Assembly (NCBI RefSeq): GCF_013391085.1
Contig: NZ_CP058334.1
Location: forward strand, 620,001 to 684,000
Reading direction: 5' to 3'
DNA length: 64,000 nucleotides
DNA from: Natronomonas halophila
GTDB lineage: Archaea > Halobacteriota > Halobacteria > Halobacteriales > Haloarculaceae
The position numbers were made by a program, and so were the translations under genes. The notes under the pieces are model-generated. The model was given only the letters and a program-made list of their open reading frames with translations, was not told the origin of the DNA and made no database searches. Within the stretch, counting starts at the first letter, position 1; the number at the start of each line of letters is the position of its first letter. Shown one piece after another: positions 41,718 through 50,935 of the stretch.

Positions 41718-42527
41718 TCAGGCGGTAAGCATCGACTGGGCGACGCTGGCGAGGTCGTCAGCGCTGGCCTCGCGGAGCTGGTCGTCGCCCAGTTTCAGGC
41801 GCAGGCGCGGGCGGCCGACGTCGATGGGAACCTTCTCGGTGTCGATGAGGCCCATCTCCTCCATGCGGCTCTTGGTCCGCGAGAAGGTGGCCTTCGAGGC
41901 GATACCGACGTCCTCGCCCCACTTGGAGATGTCGTAGAGCAAGTCCTCGTTCTTGGCGGCGACGAGCAGCGAGATGGTCACTTCGTCAAGTCCGTCACCG
42001 TCGCCGCGGGCGGTCTCCAGCGACGCGAGGACGTTCTCGAAGTCGTCGGCGGTCGGTTCGCCGAGGTTCTCACGGAGGGTCGACTGAACCCGCGAAATCG
42101 CGGGCGTCCGGAGGTTGAAGGCCTCGGCGTCGTCCCAGGCGTCGCTGAACCGCTCGTAGGCGCTTTCGATGAACGCCTCGTCGTCGGTGGTCAGGCCGGC
42201 GACGCGGCCGTCGGCGCGAACCACCGAGACGACCGATTCGTCGTCGACCAGCAGCGTGTTGGTCGGCTCGTCGTAGGTGCGGATTTCGAGGCGGTCGGCC
42301 TCGACGTGGTCGGCCGCACGGCTCGCAACGAGGAAATCGTCCATGACGTCCTTCAGGACGCCCTCGTCGGCGAGCAGTTTGACCGTCGGGCTCTCTTCGT
42401 CCATTACCTCGACCAGTTCGTCGATGGTGTCGGCCGTGGGATTCACCACGAACAGCTCGTCGTCGGCCGCGGACAGCGCCTCTGAAAGGACGTCGGCGAC
42501 GGTCCGCTCGAGAAGGTTTGATTCCAT
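41718..42527 (-). CDS. TbsP-like/DUF5821 transcriptional regulator
   Basis: 269 aa. N-terminal sensing-like half (ESNLLERTVADVLSEAL, DELFVVNPTADTIDELVEVM, a TbsP/TrmB-suppressor-type region) and a C-terminal winged helix: DVGIASKATFSRTKSRMEEMGLIDTE recognition helix region, GRPRLRLKLGDDQL. Proteins of this type regulate gluconeogenic/glycolytic genes in haloarchaea; the symbol and target are from memory, so tentative. A palindrome (42605-42619) and AT-rich boxes upstream may be its operator. Confidence 0.65.
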   Translation of the reverse strand: MESNLLERTVADVLSEALSAADDELFVVNPTADTIDELVEVMDEESPTVKLLADEGVLKDVMDDFLVASRAADHVEADRLEIRTYDEPTNTLLVDDESVVSVVRADGRVAGLTTDDEAFIESAYERFSDAWDDAEAFNLRTPAISRVQSTLRENLGEPTADDFENVLASLETARGDGDGLDEVTISLLVAAKNEDLLYDISKWGEDVGIASKATFSRTKSRMEEMGLIDTEKVPIDVGRPRLRLKLGDDQLREASADDLASVAQSMLTA

Positions 42528-42804
42528 TGGCGTGGTATTTAGTATGTTCTGAAGCGTATTTAATATTAGCGGGATTATGCGCGGAAAACACGCATCCGGA
42601 TAATAAATAACCGTTATTTCACGGTTGCTCGTATTTTAGTATAGCTGTCCGCGGGTTTAGGTCTGTCGAGATACCGTCAGTTTACGCGAGGAAGGTGGGT
42701 TCCTCGGTGATAGGTGGAGGAAGTCACCCTCGAACGGCCATCGACACCGGAGTTGCTTGCCAAGAACGGGTAGCTTCTTGTCTCGGCGTTCCCGACGTTT
42801 CCAC
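42528..42804. promoter_or_regulatory. Divergent regulatory region between tbsP-like gene and glyA
   Basis: AT-rich over 42528-42650. It contains AAATAAC-C-GTTATTT (42605-42619, perfect 7-bp arms) and AACCG...CGGTT around it, plus TTTAATATTA and TATTTAGTAT boxes that can act as TATA for the regulator gene. 42660-42780 is GC-rich and shows no feature except the approach to the glyA start. Confidence 0.4.
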
Positions 42805-44079
42805 ATGAGCTACGATACGGTGCGTGGCGTCGACCCCGCGCTGGCCGACGCCCTCGAAGGCGAACGCGACAGACAGGAGCACACGCTGGCGATGATCGCC
42901 TCCGAGAACCACGCCTCGGAGGCCGTCCTCGAAGCCCAGTCCTCGGAGTTGACCAACAAGTACGCCGAAGGCTACCCCGGCGAGCGCTACTACGCCGGCT
43001 GTGAGTACGCCGACGACGTCGAGGAACTCGCCATCGAGCGCGCCGAGGAGTTGTGGGGCGCCGAACACGTCAACGTCCAGCCCCACTCCGGCACGCAGGC
43101 GAACATGGGCGTCTACCTCGCGATGCTCGACCCCGGCGACAAGATCCTCTCGCTGGAACTCGAACACGGCGGGCACCTGAGCCACGGCCACCCCGCCAAC
43201 TTCACCGGCAAGACCTACGAGGTCGAACAGTACGAAATCGACGCCGAAACTGGCTACATCGACTACGAGGCCCTCGATTCGCTCGCCGATGAGTTCGACC
43301 CCGACATCATCGTCTCGGGCTACTCCGCCTACCCCCGAGAGGTCGACTTCCAGCGCGTCCAGGAGACCGCCGAATCCGTCGACGCCTACCACCTCGCCGA
43401 CATCGCCCACATCACCGGCCTCGTCGCCGCCGGCGTCCACGAATCGCCCGTCGGCGTCGCCGACTTCGTCACCGGGTCGACGCACAAGACCATCCGCGCG
43501 GGCCGCGGCGGCATCATCATGTGCGACGAGGAGTACGCCGACGACATCGACGCCGCCGTCTTCCCGGGCGCGCAGGGCGGCCCCCTCATGCACAACATCG
43601 CCGGCAAGGCCGTCGGCTTCAAGGAAGCCCTCCAGCCCGAATTCGAGCAGTACGCCCAGCAGGTCGTCGACAACGCCAAGGCCCTCGGTCAGCGCCTCCA
43701 GAACCACGGCTTCTCGCTGGTCTCGGAGGGCACCGACACCCACCTCGTTCTCGTCGACCTCCGGGATTCCCATCCCGACACCTCCGGCACTGTCGCCGAG
43801 GAGGCCCTCGAAGAGGTCGGTATCGTCCTCAACAAGAACACCGTCCCCGGCGAGACGCGCTCGCCGTTCAACCCCTCCGGCATCCGCGCCGGCACGCCCG
43901 CATTGACGACTCGTGGGTTCGATGAAGAGGCCTGTGAACAGGTCGCCGACATCATCTACGAGGTCGTCGACAACCCCGACGACGAGGACGTCAAGGCAGA
44001 AGCATCGGCGAAGGTTGATGAACTCTGCGAGGAATTCTCCCTCTACGAGGGCGACGGTTCGATTACCGACTACGAATAA
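42805..44079 (+). CDS. glyA: Serine hydroxymethyltransferase
   Basis: 424 aa. ENHASEAVLEAQSSELTNKYAEGYPGERYYAGCEY is canonical in pattern, and the PLP lysine is Lys228 in VTGSTHKTIRAGRGG. It converts serine to glycine and transfers the one-carbon unit to tetrahydrofolate, feeding FolD (24094-24987). ATG 42805 begins MSYDTVRG; the longer frame adds a basic N-terminus. Compared with the usual LRGPRGG, the loop here reads IRAGRGG, a mild variation. A T-rich terminator follows the stop. Confidence 0.95.
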   Translation: MSYDTVRGVDPALADALEGERDRQEHTLAMIASENHASEAVLEAQSSELTNKYAEGYPGERYYAGCEYADDVEELAIERAEELWGAEHVNVQPHSGTQANMGVYLAMLDPGDKILSLELEHGGHLSHGHPANFTGKTYEVEQYEIDAETGYIDYEALDSLADEFDPDIIVSGYSAYPREVDFQRVQETAESVDAYHLADIAHITGLVAAGVHESPVGVADFVTGSTHKTIRAGRGGIIMCDEEYADDIDAAVFPGAQGGPLMHNIAGKAVGFKEALQPEFEQYAQQVVDNAKALGQRLQNHGFSLVSEGTDTHLVLVDLRDSHPDTSGTVAEEALEEVGIVLNKNTVPGETRSPFNPSGIRAGTPALTTRGFDEEACEQVADIIYEVVDNPDDEDVKAEASAKVDELCEEFSLYEGDGSITDYE

Positions 44080-44093
44080 CTCGCTGGACTCTC

Positions 44094-44117
44094 CCCGTTT
44101 TCTTTCGTTTTTTATAA
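44094..44117 (+). terminator. T-rich terminator after glyA
   Basis: Two T runs (CGTTTTCTTTCGTTTTTTATAAA) within 40 bases of the glyA stop; archaeal oligo-T terminator type. Confidence 0.5.
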
Positions 44118-44418
44118 ATAGAGCTTGGCGACCGCTTGACTGCAAACAGCCGGAAAGCCCTCGGCACACTGGCGGTCGCTACGCGCGATATCCTCCCTCC
44201 GGTCGGATAGTGCCCGCGTACCGACTAAACTGAACGCCAGCGCGCCTCGCCCTTTCAGTCCACCGGAAGACTCGCTTCGCTCGTCTTCCGAGCCCTCGTT
44301 CGCTCCCTTCGGTCGCTCACGAGGACACCAGGGACCGTACCACGCCTGCCCTTCCCCGGGTCGCGCGACGGCCCTGACGGGCCGCACGCGCTCCCGGCCG
44401 AGTGGACTTATAAATGGC

Positions 44419-44475
44419 GCGCGCTGGCCGACCGCCGTGAGCGCACTCGCGAGCGGCGGTCGGGTGCCAGCGCGC
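44419..44475. repeat. 19-bp GC-rich inverted repeat
   Basis: GCGCGCTGGC (44419-44428)/GCCAGCGCGC (44466-44475) and CGACCGCCG (44429-44437)/CGGCGGTCG (44454-44462), separated by a 16-base loop with a 3-base bulge. Forms the strongest hairpin in the window, directly upstream of the family 2 boxes. Confidence 0.6.
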
Positions 44476-44670
44476 GAGGGACGACCGACTGAGCGCAAGC
44501 GAAGGAGGGAGTCGGTTGGGGAGGTACGTGGCTGCGGTTGCCGGCCTGGTGGAATCGAAGGGCGAGGGCGGGTACGGGAAGCACGACCCCGCAAGCACCA
44601 CAGGAGCGAACGGAGTGAGCGACGAGGAGCGCAGCAAGTCGCGCGACCGTAGCCGGCCGAGGGCTTCGGA
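44471..44670 (+). repeat. Structured dispersed element, family 2, copy 1
   Basis: Boxes in order: CGCGCGAGGGA (44471-44481), a CCGACT/AGTCGG stem (44485-44490/44510-44515), TCGGTTGGGGAGGTACGTGG (44512-44531), and GCCGGCCGAGGGCTTCGGA (44652-44670). The same boxes recur in order at 50984-51128. Probably a structured RNA or mobile remnant; a TATA sequence lies 60 bases upstream. Confidence 0.5.
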
Positions 44671-44746
44671 GATGGTTGCAGTCTCTTTCGAGTAGTAGTT
44701 ACCAGAAAACCGACCGAGCCAGCCCAAAACGATATTTAAAAGAGAC

Positions 44747-45781
44747 TTACAGGTAGCCTTCTTCGAGCAGGAGTTCGCCGTTCAGGACGCTGGCCCCTGC
44801 CGCACCTCGAATCGTATTATGCGCGAGACAGTTGAACTGGACGCCGTCGGGCGTCTCCTCGATGCCGCCCGCAGCCACCGCCATCCCGTCGCCGAGCATG
44901 CGGTCCATACGTGGCTGGGGGCGTTCGGGGTCCTCGAAGACGTGGATGAGCGGGTCCGGCGACGAGGGCAGGTCGATGTTCGGGTACTCCTCCATCATGG
45001 CCGCAACCTCCTCGGCGGAGGGGTCGTCTTCGAGGTCCGCCCAGACGTTTTCGAGGTGGCCATCGAGGGTCGGCACGCGGTTGCACGAGGCCGAGACCTC
45101 CGCGGGGTGGAGGTTGACTTCGGCGCCGTCGAAGGAGCCGAGTAGTTTCAGCGACTCGGATTCCATCTTCTGGGCCTCGCCGCCGATATGCGGGAGGACG
45201 TTATCGAGGATTTCCATCGAGGTGACGCCGGAGTAGCCGGCGCCGGAGACGGCCTGCAGCGTGGAGACGTGGACGCGGTTGAGGCCGAAGCCCTTCAGGG
45301 CCGCCAGCGTCGGCACCATCGTGATCGTCGAGCAGTTGGGGTTCTTGATGAGCGCGCCGTCCCAGCCGCGTTCGTCGCGCTGGACCTCGATGAGGCCGAG
45401 GTGGTCGGGGTTGACCTCCGGGATGGTGAGGGGGATGTCCTCGTCCATCCGGCCGTTCGAGGAGTTCGAGGAGACGACGTAGCCCTCCTCGACGAAGGCG
45501 GGTTCGACGTCGGCGCCGACGCTGGAGGGCAGCGACGAGAAGAGAAGGTCGATATCGTCGGGGACCTCATCGGGATCCGTTTCGACGACGGTGGTGTCGG
45601 CGACGTCCTCCGGGATGGGGGTATCGACGCGCCACTTCGAGGCGTCTCGATAGGAGCGGCCCGCGCTGGTCGGCGAGGCGGTGAGCGCGGCGATTTCGAA
45701 CTCCGGATGCGGGTCGAGCAGTTGGATGAGTCGTTGGCCGACGGCGCCGGTGGCGCCGAGGATTCCTACGCGTGTGGACAT
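44747..45781 (-). CDS. asd: Aspartate-semialdehyde dehydrogenase
   Basis: 344 aa. Rossmann GATGAVGQRLIQLL, active-site Cys150 in IKNPNCSTITM, SNSSNGRMDED and the C-terminal NRVPTLDGHLENVW catalytic His region. It reduces aspartyl phosphate to aspartate semialdehyde in the threonine/methionine/lysine pathway. Start ATG 45781; a longer frame adds a hydrophobic non-family N-terminus. S17e lies 118 bases upstream, the common haloarchaeal asd-rps17e neighbourhood. Confidence 0.95.
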   Translation of the reverse strand: MSTRVGILGATGAVGQRLIQLLDPHPEFEIAALTASPTSAGRSYRDASKWRVDTPIPEDVADTTVVETDPDEVPDDIDLLFSSLPSSVGADVEPAFVEEGYVVSSNSSNGRMDEDIPLTIPEVNPDHLGLIEVQRDERGWDGALIKNPNCSTITMVPTLAALKGFGLNRVHVSTLQAVSGAGYSGVTSMEILDNVLPHIGGEAQKMESESLKLLGSFDGAEVNLHPAEVSASCNRVPTLDGHLENVWADLEDDPSAEEVAAMMEEYPNIDLPSSPDPLIHVFEDPERPQPRMDRMLGDGMAVAAGGIEETPDGVQFNCLAHNTIRGAAGASVLNGELLLEEGYL

Positions 45782-45898
45782 TGGCGGCGCTAGGATGAGC
45801 GGGAGGAAAACGGTTGTGAAAGTGCCAAGCATGGCCGTGGCGGCCGGTCGCCGGACGCGTGGCTACGAGGTGGCGAAAGCGAGAGAAGACAAACCCGA

Positions 45899-46090
45899 CT
45901 ACGCCGTCTGCGGCGAGCGCATCTTACGGGTGACGTACCCGGCGATGCGGTTGCGGACGCCCTTGGACTCGACGTTCGTGAGTTCGTTTACGACTTCCTT
46001 GTTGTGCTCGAAGTCGTCTCCGAAGGCTTTCGGGTATCGTTCCATGAGGAGCTTTCCGGTCTTCTTGACGTAGGCGGGTTTGATAGCCAT
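45899..46090 (-). CDS. rps17e: 30S ribosomal protein S17e
   Basis: 63 aa, full S17e length: MAIKPAYVKKTGKLLMERYPKAF, EVVNELTNVESKGVRNRIAGY, TRKMRSPQ. Helical RNA-binding ribosomal protein of archaea and eukaryotes. CTTTTTTGAAC about 30 bases upstream gives a leaderless ATG at 46090; the in-frame upstream extension lacks conserved sequence. Confidence 0.96.
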   Translation of the reverse strand: MAIKPAYVKKTGKLLMERYPKAFGDDFEHNKEVVNELTNVESKGVRNRIAGYVTRKMRSPQTA

Positions 46091-46180
46091 GGTATCCGAC
46101 TCTACTGCTGTGTCGTTCAAAAAAGGTTCGAAAGGCCCGCCGACGGGTCCGTGGTGTCGAACCACACGACTGCGCGGGAA

Positions 46181-46426
46181 TCAGACCGTTCCGCGCCCGC
46201 CCGGCCCGCCGCCCTGCTGGTCGCGGCCGAGCAGGACGTAGAGGACGATACCCAAAAGCGGGGCGAGAAACACCACGATAGCCCACAGGAACGCGGGATG
46301 ACTGCTGTTCTGCTTGGCGTCCGAATACGTCCAGACGACCATCGCCAGGAACAGCACCATGAACACCAACCAGATGAGCAACACGGCACCGCCGCCACCG
46401 GACTGAAGCGCGATTGTGGAGGGCAT
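46181..46426 (-). CDS. Small two-span membrane protein (PLDc_N-like)
   Basis: 81 aa. Two hydrophobic helices with AVLLIWLVFMVLFLAMVVWTYSDA and a second GIVLYVLLGR ending, the arrangement of phospholipase-D nuclease N-terminal (PLDc_N) domains that anchor small membrane proteins. Gly-rich tail. TTTATCGG about 30 bases upstream; leaderless ATG 46426. Function beyond membrane anchoring unknown. Confidence 0.7.
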   Translation of the reverse strand: MPSTIALQSGGGGAVLLIWLVFMVLFLAMVVWTYSDAKQNSSHPAFLWAIVVFLAPLLGIVLYVLLGRDQQGGGPGGRGTV

Positions 46427-46512
46427 ACGTCGAGTGCTCCACGTTCAACCGATAAATAACTTCCCGACGGTTGCCGGCTATTCACACGGGTATAAATCCG
46501 GTTCTGCGCCGG

Positions 46513-47100
46513 CTACAAATCCGTATGCTCGCGTAGTCGTTCGAAGGCCGCCCGCTCGCGAGCGCCGCCACAGCGGTCCACCACGCTCTCGAAGTAGTCG
46601 ATGCGCTCCAGCAGTTCGTCGGTGTCGTATTCGGGCACGTCAAGCCGTGAGACGGCGACCGTCGCCTCGATGACGGCGTAATAGCCGCGATTCATCGTCG
46701 GCACGACCCGACGCTCGATGGACGATTCGACCGGCCGGAGTTCCCATTCGACCCACTGTGTACCGCCGCGCTCGCCCGAATCGACCTCCCGAACCTCGAC
46801 GCGGGCCCACGCGTCCGCCGATTCGAGCACCGGGTCGTCTTCCTCCCGAATCGAGCAGGCCGCATCGACGAAGTCGACGGGGTCGCGCGTGAACTGGACG
46901 TAGCCCTCCCCGCGCTCGATGAAATTTCGCCACGTCCGGGTGCGTCCCCACGTCGTCGCCGTCGCCGGCCCGCCCTCCTCGGGCGCGAAAACGCCCAGCG
47001 CCGCGACGTTCCAGCGGTCGTTCGGCCCCAGCGTCGTCACGACGGATTCGGTCACACCCGACAGGTCGACGGGCCAGTCGATATCCTCGCCCATATTCAC
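46513..47100 (-). CDS. DUF447 family protein
   Basis: 195 aa with a split-barrel/FMN-binding-like pattern: WNVAALGVFAPEEGG, TWRNFIERGEGYVQFTRDPVDFVDAACS (the DUF447 core), MNRGYYAVIEATV near the C-terminus. The start is GTG 47100 overlapping the citG-like stop (GTGA); ATG 47094 is the alternative. Last gene of the cofD operon. Family members are found with CofD and CitG-type genes in archaea; an FMN or pterin-related role is inferred from context only. Confidence 0.75.
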   Translation of the reverse strand: MNMGEDIDWPVDLSGVTESVVTTLGPNDRWNVAALGVFAPEEGGPATATTWGRTRTWRNFIERGEGYVQFTRDPVDFVDAACSIREEDDPVLESADAWARVEVREVDSGERGGTQWVEWELRPVESSIERRVVPTMNRGYYAVIEATVAVSRLDVPEYDTDELLERIDYFESVVDRCGGARERAAFERLREHTDL

Positions 47101-47930
47101 ACCTCCAGACCGCGCTCCAGCGCGATGAACAGCGCGGCGGCGGTCAGGTCGGCGGTCGTCCCCGGATTGATGTCCCGCTCGACGAACTCTTCGGCGAGTG
47201 CCTCGGCGTCCTCCTCGCCGTCGAGAACCGACTGGGCGCGTTCGGTCGCCTCCGCCGCCGCGGCCTCGCCGGTTCGCGTGACGATGAAGGTGTCCTCCTC
47301 GTCGGCGAGCAGACGGAGAAAGGCCCGCGAGGCGCGCTTATAAATCGGGCCGTCGTCGGCCAGTATCCCTTCGGCGGCCGCGAAACTCCGCTCGAAGCCA
47401 CCGGTCCACTCAGCGGCCACGCCATCGCGGTCCGCGGACCGCTCCATCACGTCGTAGAGGGTCAGTTCGCGCTCCTGAAGCGTCGGCACCGCGTCGCTTC
47501 CCCGCCGCACGTCGAGGGCGCCCATATCTTCGGGTGGGTCATCGACGGCCACGTCGACGTGGTCGAAGGCGCGGTAGAAATCGCAGGCGTCGGCGACCGT
47601 CGTCGCTTCGACGACCTCGCTCCCACCATCCTGCGAGAGGCGGTCAGTCGCCGCCGCCCCCACCAGCGGCGTGAGCATCAACAGGGCGCCGAACTGGGTG
47701 TTTCCGGCCGACTGGTCGCTCATGCCGGCGACGCCGCGCTCGAAGGCGCGGCCGATTCGGGCGCCGTCGGCGGCCATTCGCAGGCCCGACAGCGACCCGA
47801 CCGCACCGGCCATGAAGTGCTCGAAGCGAAGGTCATCGTAATCCCGGTGCCGGTCGACGTTCCCCGGTTTCGGCGTGCCCGAGACCTCCAATAGCAGCGC
47901 CAGTTGGGCGTTTTCCGCGGCGTCACGCAT
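47097..47930 (-). CDS. CitG/MdcB-like triphosphoribosyl-dephospho-CoA synthase family protein
   Basis: 277 aa from ATG 47930. AENAQLALLLEVSGTPKPGNVDRHRDYDDL carries the CitG signature (PKPGNVxxxxD); mid-region DACDFYRAFDHVDVAV and GTTADLTAAALF at the C-terminus complete the family pattern. In bacteria these make the citrate-lyase prosthetic group, but no citrate lyase is present here; archaeal members sit in coenzyme operons and their product is not settled. Overlaps Dus by 8 bases and DUF447 by the GTGA. Confidence 0.78.
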   Translation of the reverse strand: MRDAAENAQLALLLEVSGTPKPGNVDRHRDYDDLRFEHFMAGAVGSLSGLRMAADGARIGRAFERGVAGMSDQSAGNTQFGALLMLTPLVGAAATDRLSQDGGSEVVEATTVADACDFYRAFDHVDVAVDDPPEDMGALDVRRGSDAVPTLQERELTLYDVMERSADRDGVAAEWTGGFERSFAAAEGILADDGPIYKRASRAFLRLLADEEDTFIVTRTGEAAAAEATERAQSVLDGEEDAEALAEEFVERDINPGTTADLTAAALFIALERGLEV

Positions 47931-48696
47931 CGGGCGACACCTCCGGGTCGAGGCGGTCGCCTGTCGTGAACCACTCGTCGACGGCCTCGCGTATGCGCCG
48001 GAGAACTGTCGGATTGTCCGAGGGTCGGCCGACCGACACCGCGTCGGCGCCGTATTCGAGGTATTCGTAGGCCGTTGCCCGGTCACGGACGCCGTTGTTG
48101 GCGATGAGGAACGTCTCGGGTGCCGCCTCGGCCACCTCCGCGACGACAGGTTCGCTGTCCATCGCATCGACGTGGAGCGCGTCGGCGCCAGCGTCGGCCA
48201 ACCGCGCCGAAAGCGCCGGTAGGTCGACGCCCTCGACCTCGGTGCGGACCTTGACGCTCACGTCCGCACCGGCGTCGGCGGCCGTCGCCACCTGCTCGCA
48301 GAGTCGGTCGCCGTCCCGCAGCAGCGACTGCCCGGCGCCCGCAGCGCACATCTCCTCCTGTCGACAATGGGCGTTGATTTCGAGGATAGCGTCGTGGTCA
48401 GCGCAGACCGCAGCGGCTTCGGCAATCGGCTCCAGCGTCGCGCTGCGGACGTTGAACGCCGCCCGCACGTCGGCCGATTCGAGCGCCGTGAGTTGCTCGT
48501 CGATGAAAGCTATCGGGTCTTCGGGCAGGAACTCGGTTCGCTCTCTGTCGACCATCTCGCGGGCGGCCTCTCGGGTCGCCGAATCGAGCGCGATGCCGCC
48601 GAGGAAGGCACACCCGACGTGGGGCGCCGCCTGCTTCGCCCAGTCTGCGTCGGATTCGCCCGACAGCGAAGCGGCCGCAAGTCGTGGCTCGAACAT
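47923..48696 (-). CDS. Dus-like TIM-barrel protein (tRNA-dihydrouridine synthase type)
   Basis: 257 aa from ATG 48696 (TGATG overlap with cofD; GTG 48699 would add one residue). FMN-binding barrel with EINAHCRQEEMCAAGAGQSLL (catalytic-type loop with conserved Cys), VSVKVRTEVEG (the Dus phosphate-binding strand) and LIANNGVRDRATAYEYLE. May reduce uridine in tRNA, or be an archaeal paralogue with another role. Second gene of the operon, coupled on both sides. Confidence 0.78.
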   Translation of the reverse strand: MFEPRLAAASLSGESDADWAKQAAPHVGCAFLGGIALDSATREAAREMVDRERTEFLPEDPIAFIDEQLTALESADVRAAFNVRSATLEPIAEAAAVCADHDAILEINAHCRQEEMCAAGAGQSLLRDGDRLCEQVATAADAGADVSVKVRTEVEGVDLPALSARLADAGADALHVDAMDSEPVVAEVAEAAPETFLIANNGVRDRATAYEYLEYGADAVSVGRPSDNPTVLRRIREAVDEWFTTGDRLDPEVSPDA

Positions 48697-49700
48697 CACG
48701 GCACCTCCGCGCCCGCGAGCGAGAGCGCCTCCGTGACGGCCCGACAGACGCGCGCGCCGTCCTCGGGCGTCCCGAGTTCGGTGTCGGTGCGAACGACTGG
48801 CCTGTCGAGGCCCGTGCCGTCGGCCTCGTCGAGAACGAACGCGTCGGCGAAGGGGTAGGCCTCGGCGACGCCCGCCGTCGAGGCCTCGTAGCCGGTGGCC
48901 GCCATGAGTTTCGCGGCCGGTCCGGAGAAAACTGTATCCTCGATGAAGGGCGAGACGGCGACGACGGGCGTCGATTCCAGCGCCTCGCGGAAGGCGTCCA
49001 TCGCGAGCATCGGCCCGAGACTCGTGATGGGATTCGACGGACCGATAACGACCGGCGCGTCGAGCGCATCGAGGACGGCGTCGGTCGGGTCGGCCGCCTC
49101 GGCACCGCGGAACTCCACGTCCTCGACTGCGGGGTCGGCCCGGCGGTGAACCCAGAACTCCTGGAAATGCATCGGCCCCTCGTCGGTGTGGATGATGGAG
49201 GCGACGGGGTCGTCGCTCATCGGGAGGACGGGCCGGTCGACGCCCATGGCCTCACAGAGGATTTCGGTGACGTCGGTGAGGGTGTGGCCCTCGTCCAGCA
49301 GGCCGGTGCGGGTGATGTGGACCGCACGGTCGCGGTCGCCCAGTTCCATGAACTCCGCGACGCCCGAAAATCGGCGCCAGCGGGCGATATCGCGGCCGCT
49401 CGTCTGGGCCTCGTCGGGGAGATACCGCGGCCCGGTTTCGAGGCCCGCCTGCTCGGCGAGCGCGTGCAGTTCCTCGTGGGTTTCGGTGGTGTCGTCGGCG
49501 ATGCCCCACCACGTCTCGCGGTCCAGCAGGTCGCCCTCCGCGAACAGCGTGGTGTCGACGTCGGGACAGACCAGCAGGCCGCCCACCTCCACGTCGTCAC
49601 CGGTGTTGCAGACGACCGGCGTCTCGGCGGGGTCGAAGACGCCGTCGGCGCCGTCGAGGAGTTTCGGCGTCCCCGTCCCGCCGGCGAGGAACGTAACCAT
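48696..49700 (-). CDS. cofD: 2-phospho-L-lactate transferase (coenzyme F420)
   Basis: 334 aa. Family N-terminus [17 protein letters not shown] with the Gly-rich nucleotide loop, the [10 protein letters not shown] and [12 protein letters not shown] segments, and a C-terminal [12 protein letters not shown] region. CofD joins the lactyl/PEP-type guanylated intermediate to FO, making F420-0. Leaderless with GATACAAATC 25 bases upstream of ATG 49700. Operon head: cofD-dus-citG-DUF447, with overlaps at every junction. Confidence 0.95.
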   Translation of the reverse strand: MVTFLAGGTGTPKLLDGADGVFDPAETPVVCNTGDDVEVGGLLVCPDVDTTLFAEGDLLDRETWWGIADDTTETHEELHALAEQAGLETGPRYLPDEAQTSGRDIARWRRFSGVAEFMELGDRDRAVHITRTGLLDEGHTLTDVTEILCEAMGVDRPVLPMSDDPVASIIHTDEGPMHFQEFWVHRRADPAVEDVEFRGAEAADPTDAVLDALDAPVVIGPSNPITSLGPMLAMDAFREALESTPVVAVSPFIEDTVFSGPAAKLMAATGYEASTAGVAEAYPFADAFVLDEADGTGLDRPVVRTDTELGTPEDGARVCRAVTEALSLAGAEVP

Positions 49701-49783
49701 ACCTCGGCTTTCGCGCCGACGGATTTGTATCTGACCGTTACGCAGACGGGGGCCTTTTGCCGACCACCCCCGAAGGCCCGCCA

Positions 49784-50935
49784 ATGAACGCCATCAAGGA
49801 CTCCGTCCACGACTGGATACCGCTGGACGACGCCGCGGTCGACCTCGTCGACGCCCCCGCCCTCCAGCGGCTCCGCCACATCAAACAACTCTCGACGGTC
49901 CGACTTGTCTACCCCTCCGCCTCCCACTCCCGCTTCGAGCACTCGCTCGGCGTCTACCACCTCGCCCGCGAGGCCCTCCAGCACCTCGGTATCGACGGCG
50001 ACCGCGCCGCCCACGTCCGCGCCGCGGCGCTCCTGCACGACGTCGGCCACGGCCCCTACGGCCACCAGACCGAGGACGTGATTCGCCGCCATACGGGTCA
50101 AGACCACGACGAAATCGGTGAGTTGCTCTACGAAACGACGCTCGCGGAGGTGCTCGAATCCCACGGCCTCGACCCGGACCGCGTGGCCCAACTCGTTGCC
50201 GGCAAAGGCGAACTCGGCCAGTTGGTTTCGGGCGAACTCGACGTCGACCGGATGGATTATCTCGTCCGCGACGCCCACCACACCGGCGTCCCCTACGGAA
50301 CCATCGACCACGGCCGCCTGCTACGGGCGCTCCGGTTCCGGGACGGCCATCTCGTCCTCGCCGAAAACAACGTCCATACCGCCGAATCCATGCTGCTCGC
50401 ACGGTCGCTGATGGACGGCACCGTCTATCGGCACCACGTCTCCCGCATCGCCGGCGCCATGCTGGAACGGGCCTGCGAGCGCCTGCTCGATGGCGGCGTC
50501 ACCGTCGACGAGTTCCGCCGGATGGCCGACCACGACCTGCTCGTCGCCCTTCGCGAAGGCGTGCCGGACCTCGGAAAGCGCATCGAGCGTCGTTCGCTTT
50601 ATAAGCGTGCCGTCTGGGCGGGCCTCGACCGAGTGCCCGAGGCCGTCACCGAGATGGACCGCGAGGCCGAGCGGCAGGCCGCCCGCGAAATCGCCGACGA
50701 GGCCGACGTCGACCGCGAATCAGTCATCGTCGACATACCCTCCCGGCCCGCACTCAAGGAATCCCGCTCGCGGGTCGTCGTCAACGGCGTCGTCCAGCGG
50801 CTCGAAGAGGCCTCCGAACTCGTCGGCTCCCTCCGTCGCGCCCGCCGCGCCAACTGGCGACTCGGCGTCTACTGCCCCGAAAGCGACGTTGAAGCCGTCA
50901 ACCGGGCCGCCAGCGACGTGCTGGGGCTGCCCTGA
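49784..50935 (+). CDS. HD-domain phosphohydrolase (SAMHD1-like), paralogue 1
   Basis: 383 aa. HD residues: [26 protein letters not shown], and the Asp in [18 protein letters not shown]; this is the dGTPase/SAMHD1-type core that cleaves (d)NTPs. A helical C-terminal domain follows (residues 250-383) with [21 protein letters not shown]. Closely parallels the gene at 51251-52510, with the shared [32 protein letters not shown] stretch and identical end-domain layout. Leaderless-like, CCTTTTGCC about 30 bases upstream. Confidence 0.85.
   Translation: MNAIKDSVHDWIPLDDAAVDLVDAPALQRLRHIKQLSTVRLVYPSASHSRFEHSLGVYHLAREALQHLGIDGDRAAHVRAAALLHDVGHGPYGHQTEDVIRRHTGQDHDEIGELLYETTLAEVLESHGLDPDRVAQLVAGKGELGQLVSGELDVDRMDYLVRDAHHTGVPYGTIDHGRLLRALRFRDGHLVLAENNVHTAESMLLARSLMDGTVYRHHVSRIAGAMLERACERLLDGGVTVDEFRRMADHDLLVALREGVPDLGKRIERRSLYKRAVWAGLDRVPEAVTEMDREAERQAAREIADEADVDRESVIVDIPSRPALKESRSRVVVNGVVQRLEEASELVGSLRRARRANWRLGVYCPESDVEAVNRAASDVLGLP

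Larger units (their letters stand above)
44080..44746. other. 670-base non-coding region with structured element, family 2 copy 1
   Basis: 44094-44117 is T-rich (GTTTTCTTTCGTTTTTTATAAA), the glyA terminator. 44405-44414 holds ACTTATAAAT, a TATA sequence usable in both directions. 44419-44475 is a 19-bp GC-rich inverted repeat. Element boxes follow at 44471-44670. The flank 44240-44265 (GCCTCGCCCTTTCAGTCCACC) is complementary to GAAGGGCGAGG near 44562. No ORF here has coding composition; the ORFs that can be drawn are Arg-rich in both directions. Confidence 0.5.

Noticed and set aside
44133..44250. tRNA-like cloverleaf in the 44.1-44.3 kb region
   Set aside because: No 7-bp acceptor with a TTC loop and anticodon arm could be drawn; only GC-rich hairpins.
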